Positions 33,601-44,300 of a stretch of 64,000 nucleotides of DNA are shown here, in pieces (positions within the stretch are counted from its first letter, which is position 1; the number at the start of each line of letters is the position of its first letter). The notes under the pieces are model-generated. The model saw only the letters and a list, made by a program, of their open reading frames with translations. It was not told the origin of the DNA and searched no databases. This stretch comes from Petrolisthes cinctipes (taxonomy: Eukaryota; Arthropoda; Malacostraca; Decapoda; Porcellanidae). The position numbers and the translations under genes are program-made. The stretch spans positions 1 to 64,000 of the forward strand of contig JAWQEG010003748.1 of NCBI GenBank assembly GCA_033782935.1. Reading direction: 5' to 3'.

Positions 33601-34322
33601 CAGGTTAGGTTCCGGTAGTTTGCCCAGGTAGGGTCCCGGTAGTCTGCTGTGGTCTAGGTTAGGTGATGAAGGTCAGGTCAGGTTAGGTCAGACTAATTTC
33701 CGAATTATGTTTGTAAAACGGGGCATCTCCGAGAGAAACACCATAGATGAAAAGTGTCTTAGAATGGTCCAAAATAGTGGGTAATGATACCAAAAATATA
33801 CAATATAGTGAACTCAGTACTTCTGTAAATTTACCGAAAATTGAATTAATTAAGGGTAGATTGTGGGGCATTTCAGGTGAAAATGCCATAAAAGAAAAGT
33901 GTCTTTGAATGATATAAATTAGTGGATAAAGAAGGTAAAAACATCGTAATAGATAAAGGCAATAGACTAGATAATTACCGCTTTGGGTATAGCCAATAAC
34001 GAATAAAATTAATAAAGAGCTTTCCCAATTTCTTCATCATGACCAATGTTTGAACAAAGGCTAACTATAAGCTTCCAAGAGAGGTAGTTTAGTAAATGCA
34101 AAAACACTGAATGGCTTTAATAATAGACAGGACAGATATAATTATGGACTCAAAGGAATATGTGTGTGCGTTAATAAAAGTGGACCAATAGACCATTATT
34201 ATGCAGTTTCCTAAATTGTTATGTTGTTATTATTTACATTAGTTACTTACTCTCTTTAAGTTATCTCTGGATGCTGGGTGGAAGAACTTCTTACACATGT
34301 AATTATTAAATCCCTTCCCCAT
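26427..34322 (-). CDS. CIR1: CBF1-interacting corepressor CIR1, four coding exons, complete
   Basis: Joining 34322-34251, 32432-32185, 28416-28143 and 27611-26427 gives 1779 nt and 592 residues, all with GT-AG introns and consistent phases. CIR1 is a nuclear adaptor. In mammals it links the Notch-pathway DNA-binding protein CBF1/RBPJ to histone deacetylase complexes and also binds splicing factors. The N-terminus [20 protein letters not shown] and the [19 protein letters not shown] segment form the Cir_N domain. They are followed by [14 protein letters not shown] and EYKFEWQR, a zinc-knuckle-like C-x2-C-x4-H-x6-C at residues 129-144, and Lys- and Ser/Asp-rich blocks. The C-terminal tail is rich in Arg-Asp and Arg-Glu. 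The start is the conserved MGK. The protein is longer than the mammalian one (about 450 residues) because of the tail. Intron 2 hosts nested retroelements. Function is inferred from the family. Confidence 0.92.
28143..28416 (-). CDS. CIR1: CIR1 coding exon 3 (zinc-knuckle-like)
   Basis: Acceptor TGCCCAG|TTACTG and donor CCAA|GTGAGTGG. It encodes residues 107-198. [18 protein letters not shown] and [16 protein letters not shown] carry the C-x2-C-x4-H-x6-C group. [10 protein letters not shown] follows, as in other CIR1 proteins. Confidence 0.9.
28644..30170 (+). pseudogene. LINE ORF2 remnant: pre-RT and reverse transcriptase
   Basis: Three or more frames are needed to read the RT domain. Conserved blocks are in order, and the catalytic aspartates of the FADDT box are present in sequence but out of frame with the preceding motif. 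It cannot make a full RT without repair of the shifts. Confidence 0.8.
30177..31426 (+). mobile_element. Nested non-LTR derivative lacking EN and RT, with 2A-like peptide
   Basis: About 1.25 kb inserted in the RT gene of the surrounding LINE. The host frame resumes on the other side: [11 protein letters not shown] before, [13 protein letters not shown] after. Flanking AGTGGGA (30170-30176) and ACTGGGA (31425-31431) match at six of seven positions. The 3' end is a short (CAA)n tail, which is common for CR1- and jockey-group elements. The element keeps the start and end of a LINE but not the catalytic middle. The class of the parent is inferred from the 2A/zinc-finger N-terminus and the post-RT region. 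Confidence 0.75.
30210..31406 (+). CDS. Fused ORF: 2A-like peptide, Cys-rich finger, Pro-rich linker, LINE C-terminus
   Basis: One uninterrupted frame continues from the host LINE (open from 30093) to a stop at 31406. The true start within the insert is uncertain because no early Met lies inside it. [15 protein letters not shown] (about 30414-30458) fits the 2A ribosome-skipping motif D(V/I)ExNPGP preceded by a hydrophobic stretch. It is followed by a finger with CPTC, CNSC and CSTC pairs, then a Pro/Ser-rich linker built of 27-bp repeats (about 30640-30750). [10 protein letters not shown] and [19 protein letters not shown] begin the post-RT region. [11 protein letters not shown] and a terminal finger with [18 protein letters not shown] follow, then [18 protein letters not shown]-type non-LTR elements of animals are known to encode 2A-like peptides at the N-terminus. 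Whether the fused product is made is unknown. Confidence 0.65.
   Translation, partial: VVGPPPKAPKEGSYGGQTVTTSPRPPPGGVSPWERLQSPGQYHTLTQHTQLHIFSSPRNDSPAVISRLLLLAAGDIESNPGPINKYTCPTCSKPITSSRQTKGSVQCNSCKNLSCTTLASMKHYTNTWTCSTCPSPLPTPQPPPHSPSLPPPSPLLSPTPPSPLPSPTPPSPLPTLPPPSPIQNRALKTITGCTATTPTDHLHYETKVLKIKDHLDMRGTQTLAAASTNPHHPLHYMAQHPHMPRNIKTTPSTRYHTQILSSLTPCPTQTNLQKHIHTQITHQSIRTLKNNTQLYARPPDIHPSESSLPREDRVHLARLRCGHHPALLTYQKRLDGAIADACPGCNTAPHSIKHIIEDCNAHNHTRQQHNIHSLRALWESPVQAMAFLRSSGLLGQTA
32185..32432 (-). CDS. CIR1: CIR1 coding exon 2
   Basis: Acceptor TTTGTAG|GTTTGG and donor GAAAG|GTACAG. It encodes residues 25-106 plus two bases of a Ser codon. [19 protein letters not shown] completes Cir_[15 protein letters not shown] and EYKFEWQR are strongly conserved CIR1 blocks. 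Confidence 0.9.
32433..33548. other. CIR1 intron 1, distal part
   Basis: AT-rich intronic sequence with a GACCTGACCTAACCTAACCT block (33033-33055) related to the 290-bp repeat. No additional exon seen. Confidence 0.5.
33549..33846 (+). repeat. 290-bp dispersed repeat, copy 2 (CIR1 intron 1)
   Basis: CCCCGGTCACTTTATGATAG, GGTAGTTTGCCCAGGTTAGG, TCTAGGTTAGG and TAGAATGGTCCAAAATAGTG appear in the same order as in copy 1. It lies 405 bp inside CIR1 intron 1. Confidence 0.8.
34251..34322 (-). CDS. CIR1: CIR1 coding exon 1
   Basis: 24 codons from ATG (34322-34320) to AGA|GTAAGTAACT, ending in phase 0. The [20 protein letters not shown] sequence is the highly conserved start of the Cir_N domain. 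A longer in-frame upstream extension to 34547 exists but is not conserved and overlaps the 290-bp repeat. I therefore chose the internal Met. Confidence 0.9.
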
Positions 34323-34539
34323 CTTGTCTGATTTTGATGTTCTTGTAAAATGTCCGTGATAATGTTTACTAATAATCAGTGTTGCCAGGTCTCCTTGACG
34401 AAACTTCCCCAACTTCACCATAAGAATTTCCCTTTTTACCTCAAATATTTTCTGTTTACCATCTTTTTGATATTTCGTCTGGTAGAATGTTTCTCCGGTA
34501 AAGGTACAGAAGTGGACCTTACTGTATAATAGATATTTT

Positions 34540-34804
34540 ACAATCATTACCCACTATTTTGGACCATTCTAAGTCACTTTTCTTCTATGGTTTTTCTTCC
34601 TCAAATGCCCCGTTTCCAAGATAGGGCATATTCAAATGGGGCATTTTGAAATTAGCCTGACCTTACCTGACCTGACCTAACCTAACCTAGACCGCATCAG
34701 ACTACCGGGACCTAACCTGGGCAAACTACCGGGAAATAATCGTGATAAAGTACAATAAATGACAGGGATAAAATACTAGGACCCAGCCGGATCTGGCAAC
34801 ACTG
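34540..34804 (-). repeat. 290-bp dispersed repeat, copy 3 (upstream of CIR1)
   Basis: This inverted copy reads TACCCACTATTTTGGACCAT, then CTGACCTAACCTAACCTAGA and CCGGATCTGGCAACACTG. It covers the sequence immediately upstream of CIR1 exon 1, so the CIR1 5' UTR or promoter probably overlaps it. Confidence 0.75.
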
Positions 34805-37800
34805 CTGAATTCAGGTCCACTTCTCTGTACTATAATACCATTTCTCCATTTACTCAAAACAATCTTTATATAATTCCCCCATTGATATCTCTAATTCCCC
34901 ATGTCTAGAAAAAATTCCCATACTTGGCAACATTGGTAAATAAACCATGACGCAATGGTGAATCCGGATTACCATAACGTCACTCAATAAATGCAACTTT
35001 ATAAAACGTAATTCTATTAATGATGTTTCTAATTATACTCTTTGATGATACTACAATATTTTTACATAATAAATAGATGATGAATTGAATATATATAATT
35101 GTTTAGGTGAGGCTTATTACTGTAGTTAAATTAATTAAGTTTAAGTGAGTTTGAATATCATCATCTCGGTACAATACATTGCTTTATCATAAGTTACCAG
35201 TAATAGTAATGACAAATCCCACTCCTTAAAATGGATATCTTCTATTTAGGTTAGCAATGACAAGTATTAATTACTCCTCCATTATACAACGCTAAATTTA
35301 TCGGAGTGCAATAATTTATTTACTGTATTATCCATTTACAGTGTTATGCTATTGTATTACAGGGTTGTGCTATAATAGTATTGGATGCTGCACAATAACC
35401 TTTACATCAGCCTGCAGTGATGTGGGCAGTATGATAAGGGTTTGGGGCGTCCCTTCGCACCCCAGCCACTCCTTTTCAGTTCTTCTACTTTTAAAATTAA
35501 ATCTGGAGTAACTTATTCCTCCAAACTATTCCAACCAACAGGCCACCATTAGCGTTGTTAATATGGTCCTGCTTCTTGACATACTTTGGAAGAATCAAGG
35601 TGCTCGAATAAACCAAAAAAATAGTTTTCCCTTAATGGCTTGCCTACTGTAGGCTACCTCCCATGATGCAACCCATAGGTATGATGTGATGCGAGATAAA
35701 ATAAAACACATGATAACCTTCTATAAATCTATAATGACTCCAAACATATTATTCACTTTGTAATACCTTGTCTTAAGCTATAAAATAACTTTACACTGTA
35801 CATGAAATATGAAATTTTTGTTGGTTATACAATCACAGACAAGTGGTGATTCATGCATACAAACCATTATTATTCACTTCAATCACTTGAGGGAAGTTTA
35901 TGGTGGTATTAAACTACTTTGAGGAAAAGGTTTTTCTTTGTTCAATTTGCATTGCAAAATACAGTACTGTACAGTACAGTAATACAAACTGAGCAATGAA
36001 GAGCCTTTTCCCAAAGTGGTAGTTTAATAATACCACCCTTACTGTTTTCCCTTCGCTTGTATACAAACTCATAACAAGACAAGTATAGTTTTCCTCAGCC
36101 AAATGAAATCATATAGCATTGACCAAATCAGCCTTCCTCGGCTTGTTTATTTTTATTTTATTTTATTTATTTTTTGACTGGTGGTGTCACCAACCAGAAT
36201 CATAGTGTTCTAAATGTTGCACTGCTGGTTTGGTAATATATATATATAAATCCTAACTCTAGAGTCAATCACTGGCAGTCTCTATGATACTCTTCCTTGT
36301 GTGACTACTTTATTTTCTTCATTGGAGAAAAAAGAAAAGAAAAAAAAAATTAAGGCTTATGAAGTGAAGGTTTAGTCACTTACTCCTCGTGTTTAAATAA
36401 TACTGTATCATTTTGAGGCTGATATATTACTGCAAAATAGAGGCAACTGATTCCTTCAAAATTTGTTAAGAAAGAGAATCTCAGTACAGGTATACAATTC
36501 TCGTTTGAGGCTTGTGGAATAATTTGGAGGAACCAGTAGTCTCCAATTTGTCTTATTAAACATGAAAGGCCCATTAATCTCTTTCCATTGGAGGTAGTCC
36601 TTGTGTAACAATCCCACATACACTCAGGAATATTTTCATTCACCACCACAATTTACAGATAATGTCCTAAAAACTACTACTGTATTAATGTTAAAAAATC
36701 CCTGTATTCATTATTTTTTTACAAATATCAAAATGAGCCTCACACCAACTTGTATTGTAACTCGATACCAGAGTATACTGTACAAATATATATACATAAG
36801 TACAGTTGATAAACAGTGTAGGAGAACACAAAACTGGAGGTCAAAGTGGCGTCTGTCCACTCTAGCAACAGTAAACATTAAGCCCTGTTCAAAGGCGTTT
36901 TCCACCAAGTGGTTGCTACTGTGAGGTGGCAAAGTCAATGGCAGTCTATGGAGCTGTTCAGACATAACAGTGACGATACTCAATATGCAGCGGTAGTGAC
37001 ATCACCCTTGCAAAGGCATCATTACATGCCTTAATAGCCACTCGTATATGGGATGGGTCATACCCACATTGTAAAGAATGTTTTGTGTGTACAGTAATGG
37101 GTGGAAAATGCCTCGTGTTAACAAGGCCTTAGGCACTCAAAACAACTGATTAATGGAACAGGGACTTATATTTAAACATTTTTGTGTATTAAATTATGAA
37201 TGGGGTAACTGAAAGTGATGGCCAAGATACCATAGATATTACAATATTATTTTATCAGATACCAACTTGGCCTCTAGTTAGTGTGTAAATGTGTTGTTCC
37301 CCAACAGCACATGGTTTATTACAGCAATGACATAAAACCTTTGTATAGTCTCTTTCTGTGCAGCTGACAGTACAGTGCAATATGTCCAGAGTACATATTG
37401 TAAAGGTTGATCATGATTGACTGAATTTGTCAATGCAACCTATGGAATACAGTAAACTTATGATATTAGCTGTGGACATATGCCAGTACTGCCAGTTACA
37501 GAAACAAGACAATTGTTTGATATTAAAGTAGAACATGTGATGTGTCTACCCTAAACACATCAAAATGTTAATGTTACAATATTTCCAAATAAATTTATAA
37601 ACAATGCACAACTTACTTTATTAGCTGGGAATTTAAAATTACATCTAAAAAAATTCATAATTCAAAATGTAATAATGCTTGCAAGAAAATATATTATTCT
37701 TACAGTTATTTTGTCAGACAAAGTATATATTACAGTAATTCCATAAAGGAAATATAGTTTGTTATACATATAGGGCCACATTTCTGTCCCATACCTTTAC

Positions 37801-38070
37801 TAAGAATTACCCAGGTTCATAGAGTCCTTGGGTTTCCAGAGAAAAGTTTTATTACAGTACATGTATTGCTTGAAAATGTGCATGAAACTTCGGTGTATAA
37901 GTTCTACCTAAGCTGTATTTTATTAATACAACACACAAACTGCATTCTCTGTAAATTCAGACAATGTACTCAATATGAACAAATTTTCTACACACTGGCT
38001 CATGACTTGACAGTTCCTAAGTAATGATGCGGGACGAGAATGAGAGATATAATCCCCATATACACTCGCG
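34805..38070. other. Intergenic, no gene recognised
   Basis: AT-rich sequence between the divergent-side start of CIR1 and the tail of the CLC gene. It contains two family-2 inverted-repeat copies (about 35500-35610 and 36405-36575) and many TACAGT/ACTGTA words. Frames up to about 107 codons are present but unconserved in appearance. Confidence 0.5.
36405..36575. repeat. Inverted-repeat short element, family 2
   Basis: The left arm is GGCAACTGATTCCTTCAAAATTTG and the right arm is TTTGGAGGAACCAGTAGTCTCCAATTTG. Confidence 0.55.
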
Positions 38071-38260
38071 CACCACAATCCCTAGCCCACCTGAATCAAA
38101 GCAAGAGATCTGAAGCAGGTTGTTTCTGGATGACAGACCACCCAAAGCCTCCACTGGTTCAAAATGTGTGTGGTCTTGTGATAGTTTGGGTGGGTTGTCA
38201 TCCAGAGACCGCCTGCTTCAGATCTCGGGTTTCGATTCACGTGGGCTAGAAATTGTGGTG
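38071..38260. repeat. Long hairpin element, arms about 67-79 bp
   Basis: CACCACAATCCCTAGCCCAC, TGAATC, GAGATCTGAAGCAGG, GGATGACA and CCACCCAAA on the left are mirrored by TTTGGGTGGG, TGTCATCC, CCTGCTTCAGATCTC, GATTCACGTGGGCTAG and ATTGTGGTG on the right. The loop is about 45 bp. The 190-bp unit has no frame and matches neither of the other two families. A foldback MITE is the simplest reading. Confidence 0.75.
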
Positions 38261-38552
38261 CCTAACTGTACACCTCTGCTACAGCACTGGCTAGATTTGA
38301 GTATTACAGTTGGAGAACCACAACTTAATAATATTATATTGTTCTATAACTCCATAACAAGGAATTAATTTTACCTCAACAACAATAAGACTTAAATATT
38401 AAATGATTTACTTATCGTTTTAAAGTTCACAACATCTATGTCTTTTATATATTAATGCAACACATCACAGTCACATTAAGTTATCATATTGCAGGACCTC
38501 TACACTCAATCAGACATAATAACAACCCCTTTCAGTATGTGCAGACTGGGAT

Positions 38553-38708
38553 GTGGGGACTTTCAATAACAAATGAAATTCTTGTTTGGGTCTTGACTCT
38601 GCAGTTTGTCTGTGAAACAAGAGTTCCTGTGGGGACTATCAATATCAAATGACACACTCTGGTTTGGGACTTTGCTAAGCTGTTAGTCTATGAAAAAAGA
38701 GTTGCATA
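38553..38708. repeat. Imperfect tandem duplication, unit about 78 bp
   Basis: GTGGGGACTTTCAATAACAA and GTTTGGGTCTTGACT are repeated as GTGGGGACTATCAATATCAA and GTTTGGGACTTTGCT, followed in both copies by a TCT(G/A)TGAAA(C/A)AAGAGTT phrase. Confidence 0.7.
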
Positions 38709-41274
38709 AAAAATAATTTCTGTCGTTGTGGAAGAATTTTTATCTGCTTTTGAAATTATCATGATCCCCAAAAAGAACAAACACTAATGGAAAAGCTCCC
38801 CATTCCAATGAAAATATTAATAAATCATTATAATTAATACCCCAATTCCCTTTTTTCAAGGGGTGGGAAGGCTCCAGGACCAGAAATGGAAAAATTAAAT
38901 CAGAATAACAAAAGGAGGGAAAGACATACCCAGTAATATGGGTCACACTTACATTCACTCCCTGACTTCATGCCAAACAATTTTACCCACAAGTTGAAAC
39001 AACCTATACAGTTGTAAGTCATAACTTATAACCTATCTCTGTCAATTATGAGGTAAATCAAGGATCTAATCTGCACTCTAACTTACTATACATATGGCTG
39101 AACTGGCATGACTTTAGTTTACTACAATTAATGTATACTAAGTGTACAAGAGTCAGGTGGAGCTGGGAAGAAGGAAGAAACATAGAATGAAATGGATGAG
39201 TGGAACCAAGAGGTGTAAGACGATGTATGTACAGCAGATGTTACATGTTCCAATCGAAAGCCAAAACGAATCTTATCAGCATTTAACAGTAAAAATGTAT
39301 TTAATCATCTGCTATTATTCAAATAATGATGATGATGATGATATTTGATACTGATGATGAGCTTTGGCAAAGGACAGGACAGTTTGGATGGTGTATATTT
39401 ATGGTCACATCATTAGGGTTCAAGGCATCTGGCAACAAAACAGAGTATTAATATGAGAGAAAAAAAATATATATATTGTACTTACATATAGCTGATGAAT
39501 TAAGAAAAACAGAAGGAACCCTACATAGAGCAAAAGATACAAATACAGTACCATGCAAAAAATGAATTAGCGTAGAGAAAAAGAGACGTGAGGGACTGAG
39601 CCAGAATACCAAGTAGGAAAGCATTCCCAAAGAGATGACATCAAGCAAAGGTATATTTAGGACATATTAGAGCTGAGGAACAACAGAAGTGTTAACAATC
39701 TTGGTTCATTGCTAAGCATAAGTATTGTGATATGCTTGACTTATCCTACTTCTGCAAATGTCAGATGGTTTTACATGCAACAGGAAGGAAGAATTTTGTA
39801 CCAGTGATATGCAGAATACTTGTTCCTTCAAAATATACCAAGAAATGAATATCAGTACTCATTTTGGGTAGAATTAGTAGCTCCCAAATGATTGGCCATA
39901 ATGTATCCCTTAAACTGAAATCATGTGTTAATTATTTACTAAAAACTGAATTAATTACTGTAAATTAATGTGAAGATTTAATGTATACGAGGAGGTGTCT
40001 TTTATCTTTTAATTTTACAGCCACTTTTATAAAGCCTCTGACACCTGAGTTGATACAGGAAACACTGTATCACTAATGCACTCTCATATTTAGTGTACCT
40101 CCCTTTGTATACACAACATGGTATTTAATTGTACAGTGATTTTCCTCAAGTTTTACTGCCTGCCATTGGAAGTTATTGACTGTGTGAAGGACTCTTTACA
40201 TACAAATTAATTAAATATGGTACATATTTCCTGTGTATTGTGAGAGTTTGCTCTATCACTGACTGGACTGAACACCGGCGGGGCACTTTCCATGGTAAAA
40301 AGATGCACACTTGTATATGATTTTGCTTATCTGTTTATCTTCATAAAAAAAACCTGCAGTTATTGTAAGCATGTTCGGTGATTTTGTAGTCATTATGGAA
40401 GTATGTACAGTACTGAGATTTTGTCTGCTTTTTAAATACTGTTCTCAAAATCTAATATTGCACCATATAACTCACCATCATAATAAATACCCATGAAATA
40501 TTATGTACTACTCTACTTCACATCTGCATACCTTACTGTATTATAACTATTCACATTGTAAAGGACATTAAGTGGTTTGGATAAAATGAACGTTGTTGTA
40601 TATAAATACAAATAAAATACCTTCTTCTTCAATAAAATACCTATTCTGGAAACTTCACGGACATAAAATTGGTTGAAATTATTCTATAATCTCATAATAT
40701 TAAAACATTTTAGTCTTAATTTTACACTGTATTGTCTTAATGGATCTTTGGTCTTAAGAGTGGATTAACACCTACCAGATGAGCACTAGGGAATGATCAT
40801 ATATTTTGTTTCATTAGATTTTGCTCATTGGTCATAGTATGAAATTATTGCATTCAAATATAATTTTGATGTAACCCCAAGTCATGTGTGTATGAACCAA
40901 GTGACTAACAGAGGGAACTTGACATTTAAATTCTGCAGACAAACCTCTTCCTAGAGTCAAAAATAGGAAAAGATTGAGAGGGACATTACCATTCTACTAC
41001 CAATATTATTAATAACTGCCCCCATGTGAAGATGTCCCTTGTCAACATCTCAAATTATTAAGTACTTGGTGACCAATGTACAATTCAACTGATTAGGTCA
41101 TTTTCACTTGCATTCTTTTGTCTGGTAAAAATCCATTTTTGAATGATTATATCATTTTATTCCTTGCATTTGGTTTGGACCATTTTGCTGGAGGCACTGA
41201 GCAATAAAACAGCTTCTCGAACATGCCTGATTCATGTACCAGGTGTAAATCCATCCTTAGACCTTGTTTTGATT
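38709..41274. other. Intergenic / 3' UTR side of the CLC gene
   Basis: AT-rich sequence with one family-2 copy (about 39805-39915) and no recognised gene. An AATAAA on the minus strand at 41156-41161 lies about 115 nt after the distal CLC stop codon and could end that transcript. Confidence 0.5.
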
Positions 41275-41391
41275 TTATTTCTTAGACTCAGTTTTTTTTG
41301 TTTTGGTCGATGTGTCTGTATCACTGGTGGTGGTGGTGGCTTCAGGTTTGGGGAAATCTCCAGAGTTGGTCTCCTCAATGGCCTTACGCAG
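41275..41391 (-). CDS. CLC alternative terminal exon T1 (distal)
   Basis: Acceptor TCTAACAG|CTGCGT. It encodes [20 protein letters not shown] and a Thr/Asp/Lys tail ending ESKK before TAA, 38 residues. It lies about 1.7 kb beyond T2. AATAAA occurs at 41156-41161. Confidence 0.87.
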   Translation of the reverse strand: MRKAIEETNSGDFPKPEATTTTSDTDTSTKTKKTESKK

Positions 41392-44300
41392 CTGTTAGAG
41401 GAGGAAGTAAAAGGCATTACTATCATACAAAATATATAAATACACGCCCATATTATTGGAGTTCTTTTTTTTACATTTCGCTGCTGCTTCATCAGATCAA
41501 AAGGGCAGTACAGAACAGTACTAACTGTCATCAATTTTGAATATTCAAAACACTTTTATTGGTGGAGTTGCTGCAATGAGGCTTGTGTTAGTAGTAATTA
41601 TTAGTACAGGTAGTTTTCATGTACTGCCATCAAGTCTGGTAGAAAAATGAGGCTGACCCACTAAAGTGACAGTTTTAGTACGGAATACAATATTGCCAGT
41701 TACACCATCATGTACAATACACATTGCTCTTCAGTCCTTAGTTATCATTATGGCATGTACCAGACATCACATTTAGCTCAGTTTATTTAATTCTTAACCT
41801 GTGCACACGGGCTCAGTCACGATTAAAAAGTTAGGAAAAGTGAATGTGCTTCACTCTATCCTCAAACTGGGAACCAGGCTCTCTTCCAACTGTCAACCAA
41901 ATTTGGGATTCAGTCTACTGAAGTAGCTCACCAGATAAGGTAAGGAATAATTTATGAACTTACAGTATTGGGATAAATTAGTTGGGTAGGATACTGGGTG
42001 TTAAGACTGGGTATTGGAGATGAAATTAAGGTAAAGTCTTTCTCCCCGACTAATTTAAATGATAAAATTCCTTTAGTAAAATTTGTATAATATTTTTCTC
42101 TTGTACGATATAGTCACCCAAAATTGTTATAGTGTACGGAATTAGTTGCATGTGTGTTCATAATTCATCACAGGCCAAAACAAACAACACAAATAGCATG
42201 CTCTCATTAACATTATACCCAAATTAAGGCACAGATAAAAGCAGCTTCCTTTCCTGAGCACACACCAGTAGCCATGCAGCATTCACACTTGCTTACCAAG
42301 TATAAGTTATCTAAAGAAAAACACACTTATAATATATAAATACAATACAGTAGATAGTTTTTGTTTGGTTAAAGCAATCAAGACCAAATAAAACACCAAA
42401 ATCATTAATATTAAAATTAATACAAGTAGTGGAAAAATAATATATTTCACCACTAACAAACTATAAATAACAAGCTAAAACAAAGTAATAAAAGGAAGCA
42501 TCAGTATATTATTTTTCACGATTTCAAAAAATAATCACATACTTCCATAAAGCACAAACAAATGCAGTACAACTGGCATCAGATGATACACAAGCACTTA
42601 GCAATGTTAAAACTTTGGTTGGTAATGACATACACAAAAAATAAAGGATAATGTATTATAACAGCTGCCATGATGGGTTCCACTACCTGGCAGAAGCATC
42701 AAACAAGTACAGTATATTGTGTCTTGTTTAAAGCGCTGTACTTCACATGGTACGGTGCAGCCTTAGCTTTCATTATCATTGGGTAGTATTCACCAGGTGT
42801 TGCTTTGCCACACCCAGTTGAGTAAGTCCATAACAACATAGGTCAGTTCCAGGTATCAAACAACTTCCTCTTCAGAGCTACCACTGCTCTGGACTACATT
42901 GCCAAGTTATGTGAAGTTTCTCAAAATTTTAAAGTTCTTTCACTGTACAGTACTGTACAGTACTGTAATTTTTTTTTTTTGTAGGTGTGTTGAGTTACCC
43001 ATCATAGCAACCACTGAGTGAGTGTCTATCAATCATCTGGTGGCAAATATACAGTAATTTGACAACATTCACAAACACATCTCATATCATCAACAACAAT
43101 GTTCAAATTAAACCTTTCTTCTTATTGTTGTTCTTAAAATTTTTTCTCTAAATGTTCCCCCAACGCCCTTATTCCTCTTAGGCTTCTTGAAGTCACCCGA
43201 ATTTGTAGAATCAACAGCTTTCCTCAACTGCAAGGTAAGTGGTGAGTGCAACAACAAATATTAAGTGTATATACAGTCACAAAACACTGCAGTCTGTTTT
43301 GATTGACTGATGGTAAATATCCACAACCAACACTGTAAAGGATAACTGTAGCTGTGACTGGTTAAAGTTCACCACCAAGCGATTGGATGTTATAAATTAC
43401 CTTAACTGATGCAACGTAAAAGTTTCTATGATAGAGTATTGGTTGTGTACATTAACAGTTTGACAGAAAAACAGATTACTGAACCTGGTATCCATACAGT
43501 ACAATGTACAGAACAGTTATGAAATAATAAAGAAAAAGATGAAATAAAATTACTGAAAGAAATGGTGGAGCATCAGTCACATAAATACAGTCAGCCAACT
43601 TCACAATAATGCACAGTAAATTTATTTGTATATACTGTAGTAGTCCATTCCATAATGATTCTGACCTCAAAACTTGAACTGATTATGGTTATTGAACCAT
43701 AGCACAAGTGTGAGTAAACTAAATAAATATCTATAGTTCATGGTGCTTGAGATATATGAACTGGGTGCCCTAATACATGTAGGAGATTGTAGATACTGTA
43801 TGGAAAACTGTAATGGCTGTGAGATTGAACTGTATGGCTGGGGAGGAATCAAGCAATAAACAGTTACAGTATTGTGAACCTGACTCACAGTAATGCCTCC
43901 ACAACAAAACACAATACGGTAATATATCTGGTAATATCACCAGGACCTGAACTGGAATATCACCAAGAAAGAAAAATCAGCTGGATACTTTAATCTGCAT
44001 ACACTAGAAATATATCATATCACAAAATGCAAAAGCAATACTGAGTTGAGTTTACTCTGCAACACTCTACTGTGATTATCATCTCATCATTACAGGTGTG
44101 CCAAGAATCTTCAGGTTTTATTCAGCTCCATTGGTAAATGGCAAACATGTAAAAGCCATATCCTATGATACATAATTTTGTTAATTTCTTCTTAATGAAG
44201 TACAGTCAGAGACAGAGAGATCCATTCTGAGCCACATTGAGGATATGTGCTCCTCTCCTAGGTTTAATATTTAGAGTGATGCCTTAGTTTTGCATAAGGA

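Noticed and set aside
34323..34547. N-terminal extension of CIR1 exon 1 to an upstream Met
   Set aside because: The frame is open, but family members start at MGK and the extension runs into the 290-bp repeat, so it is more likely 5' UTR.
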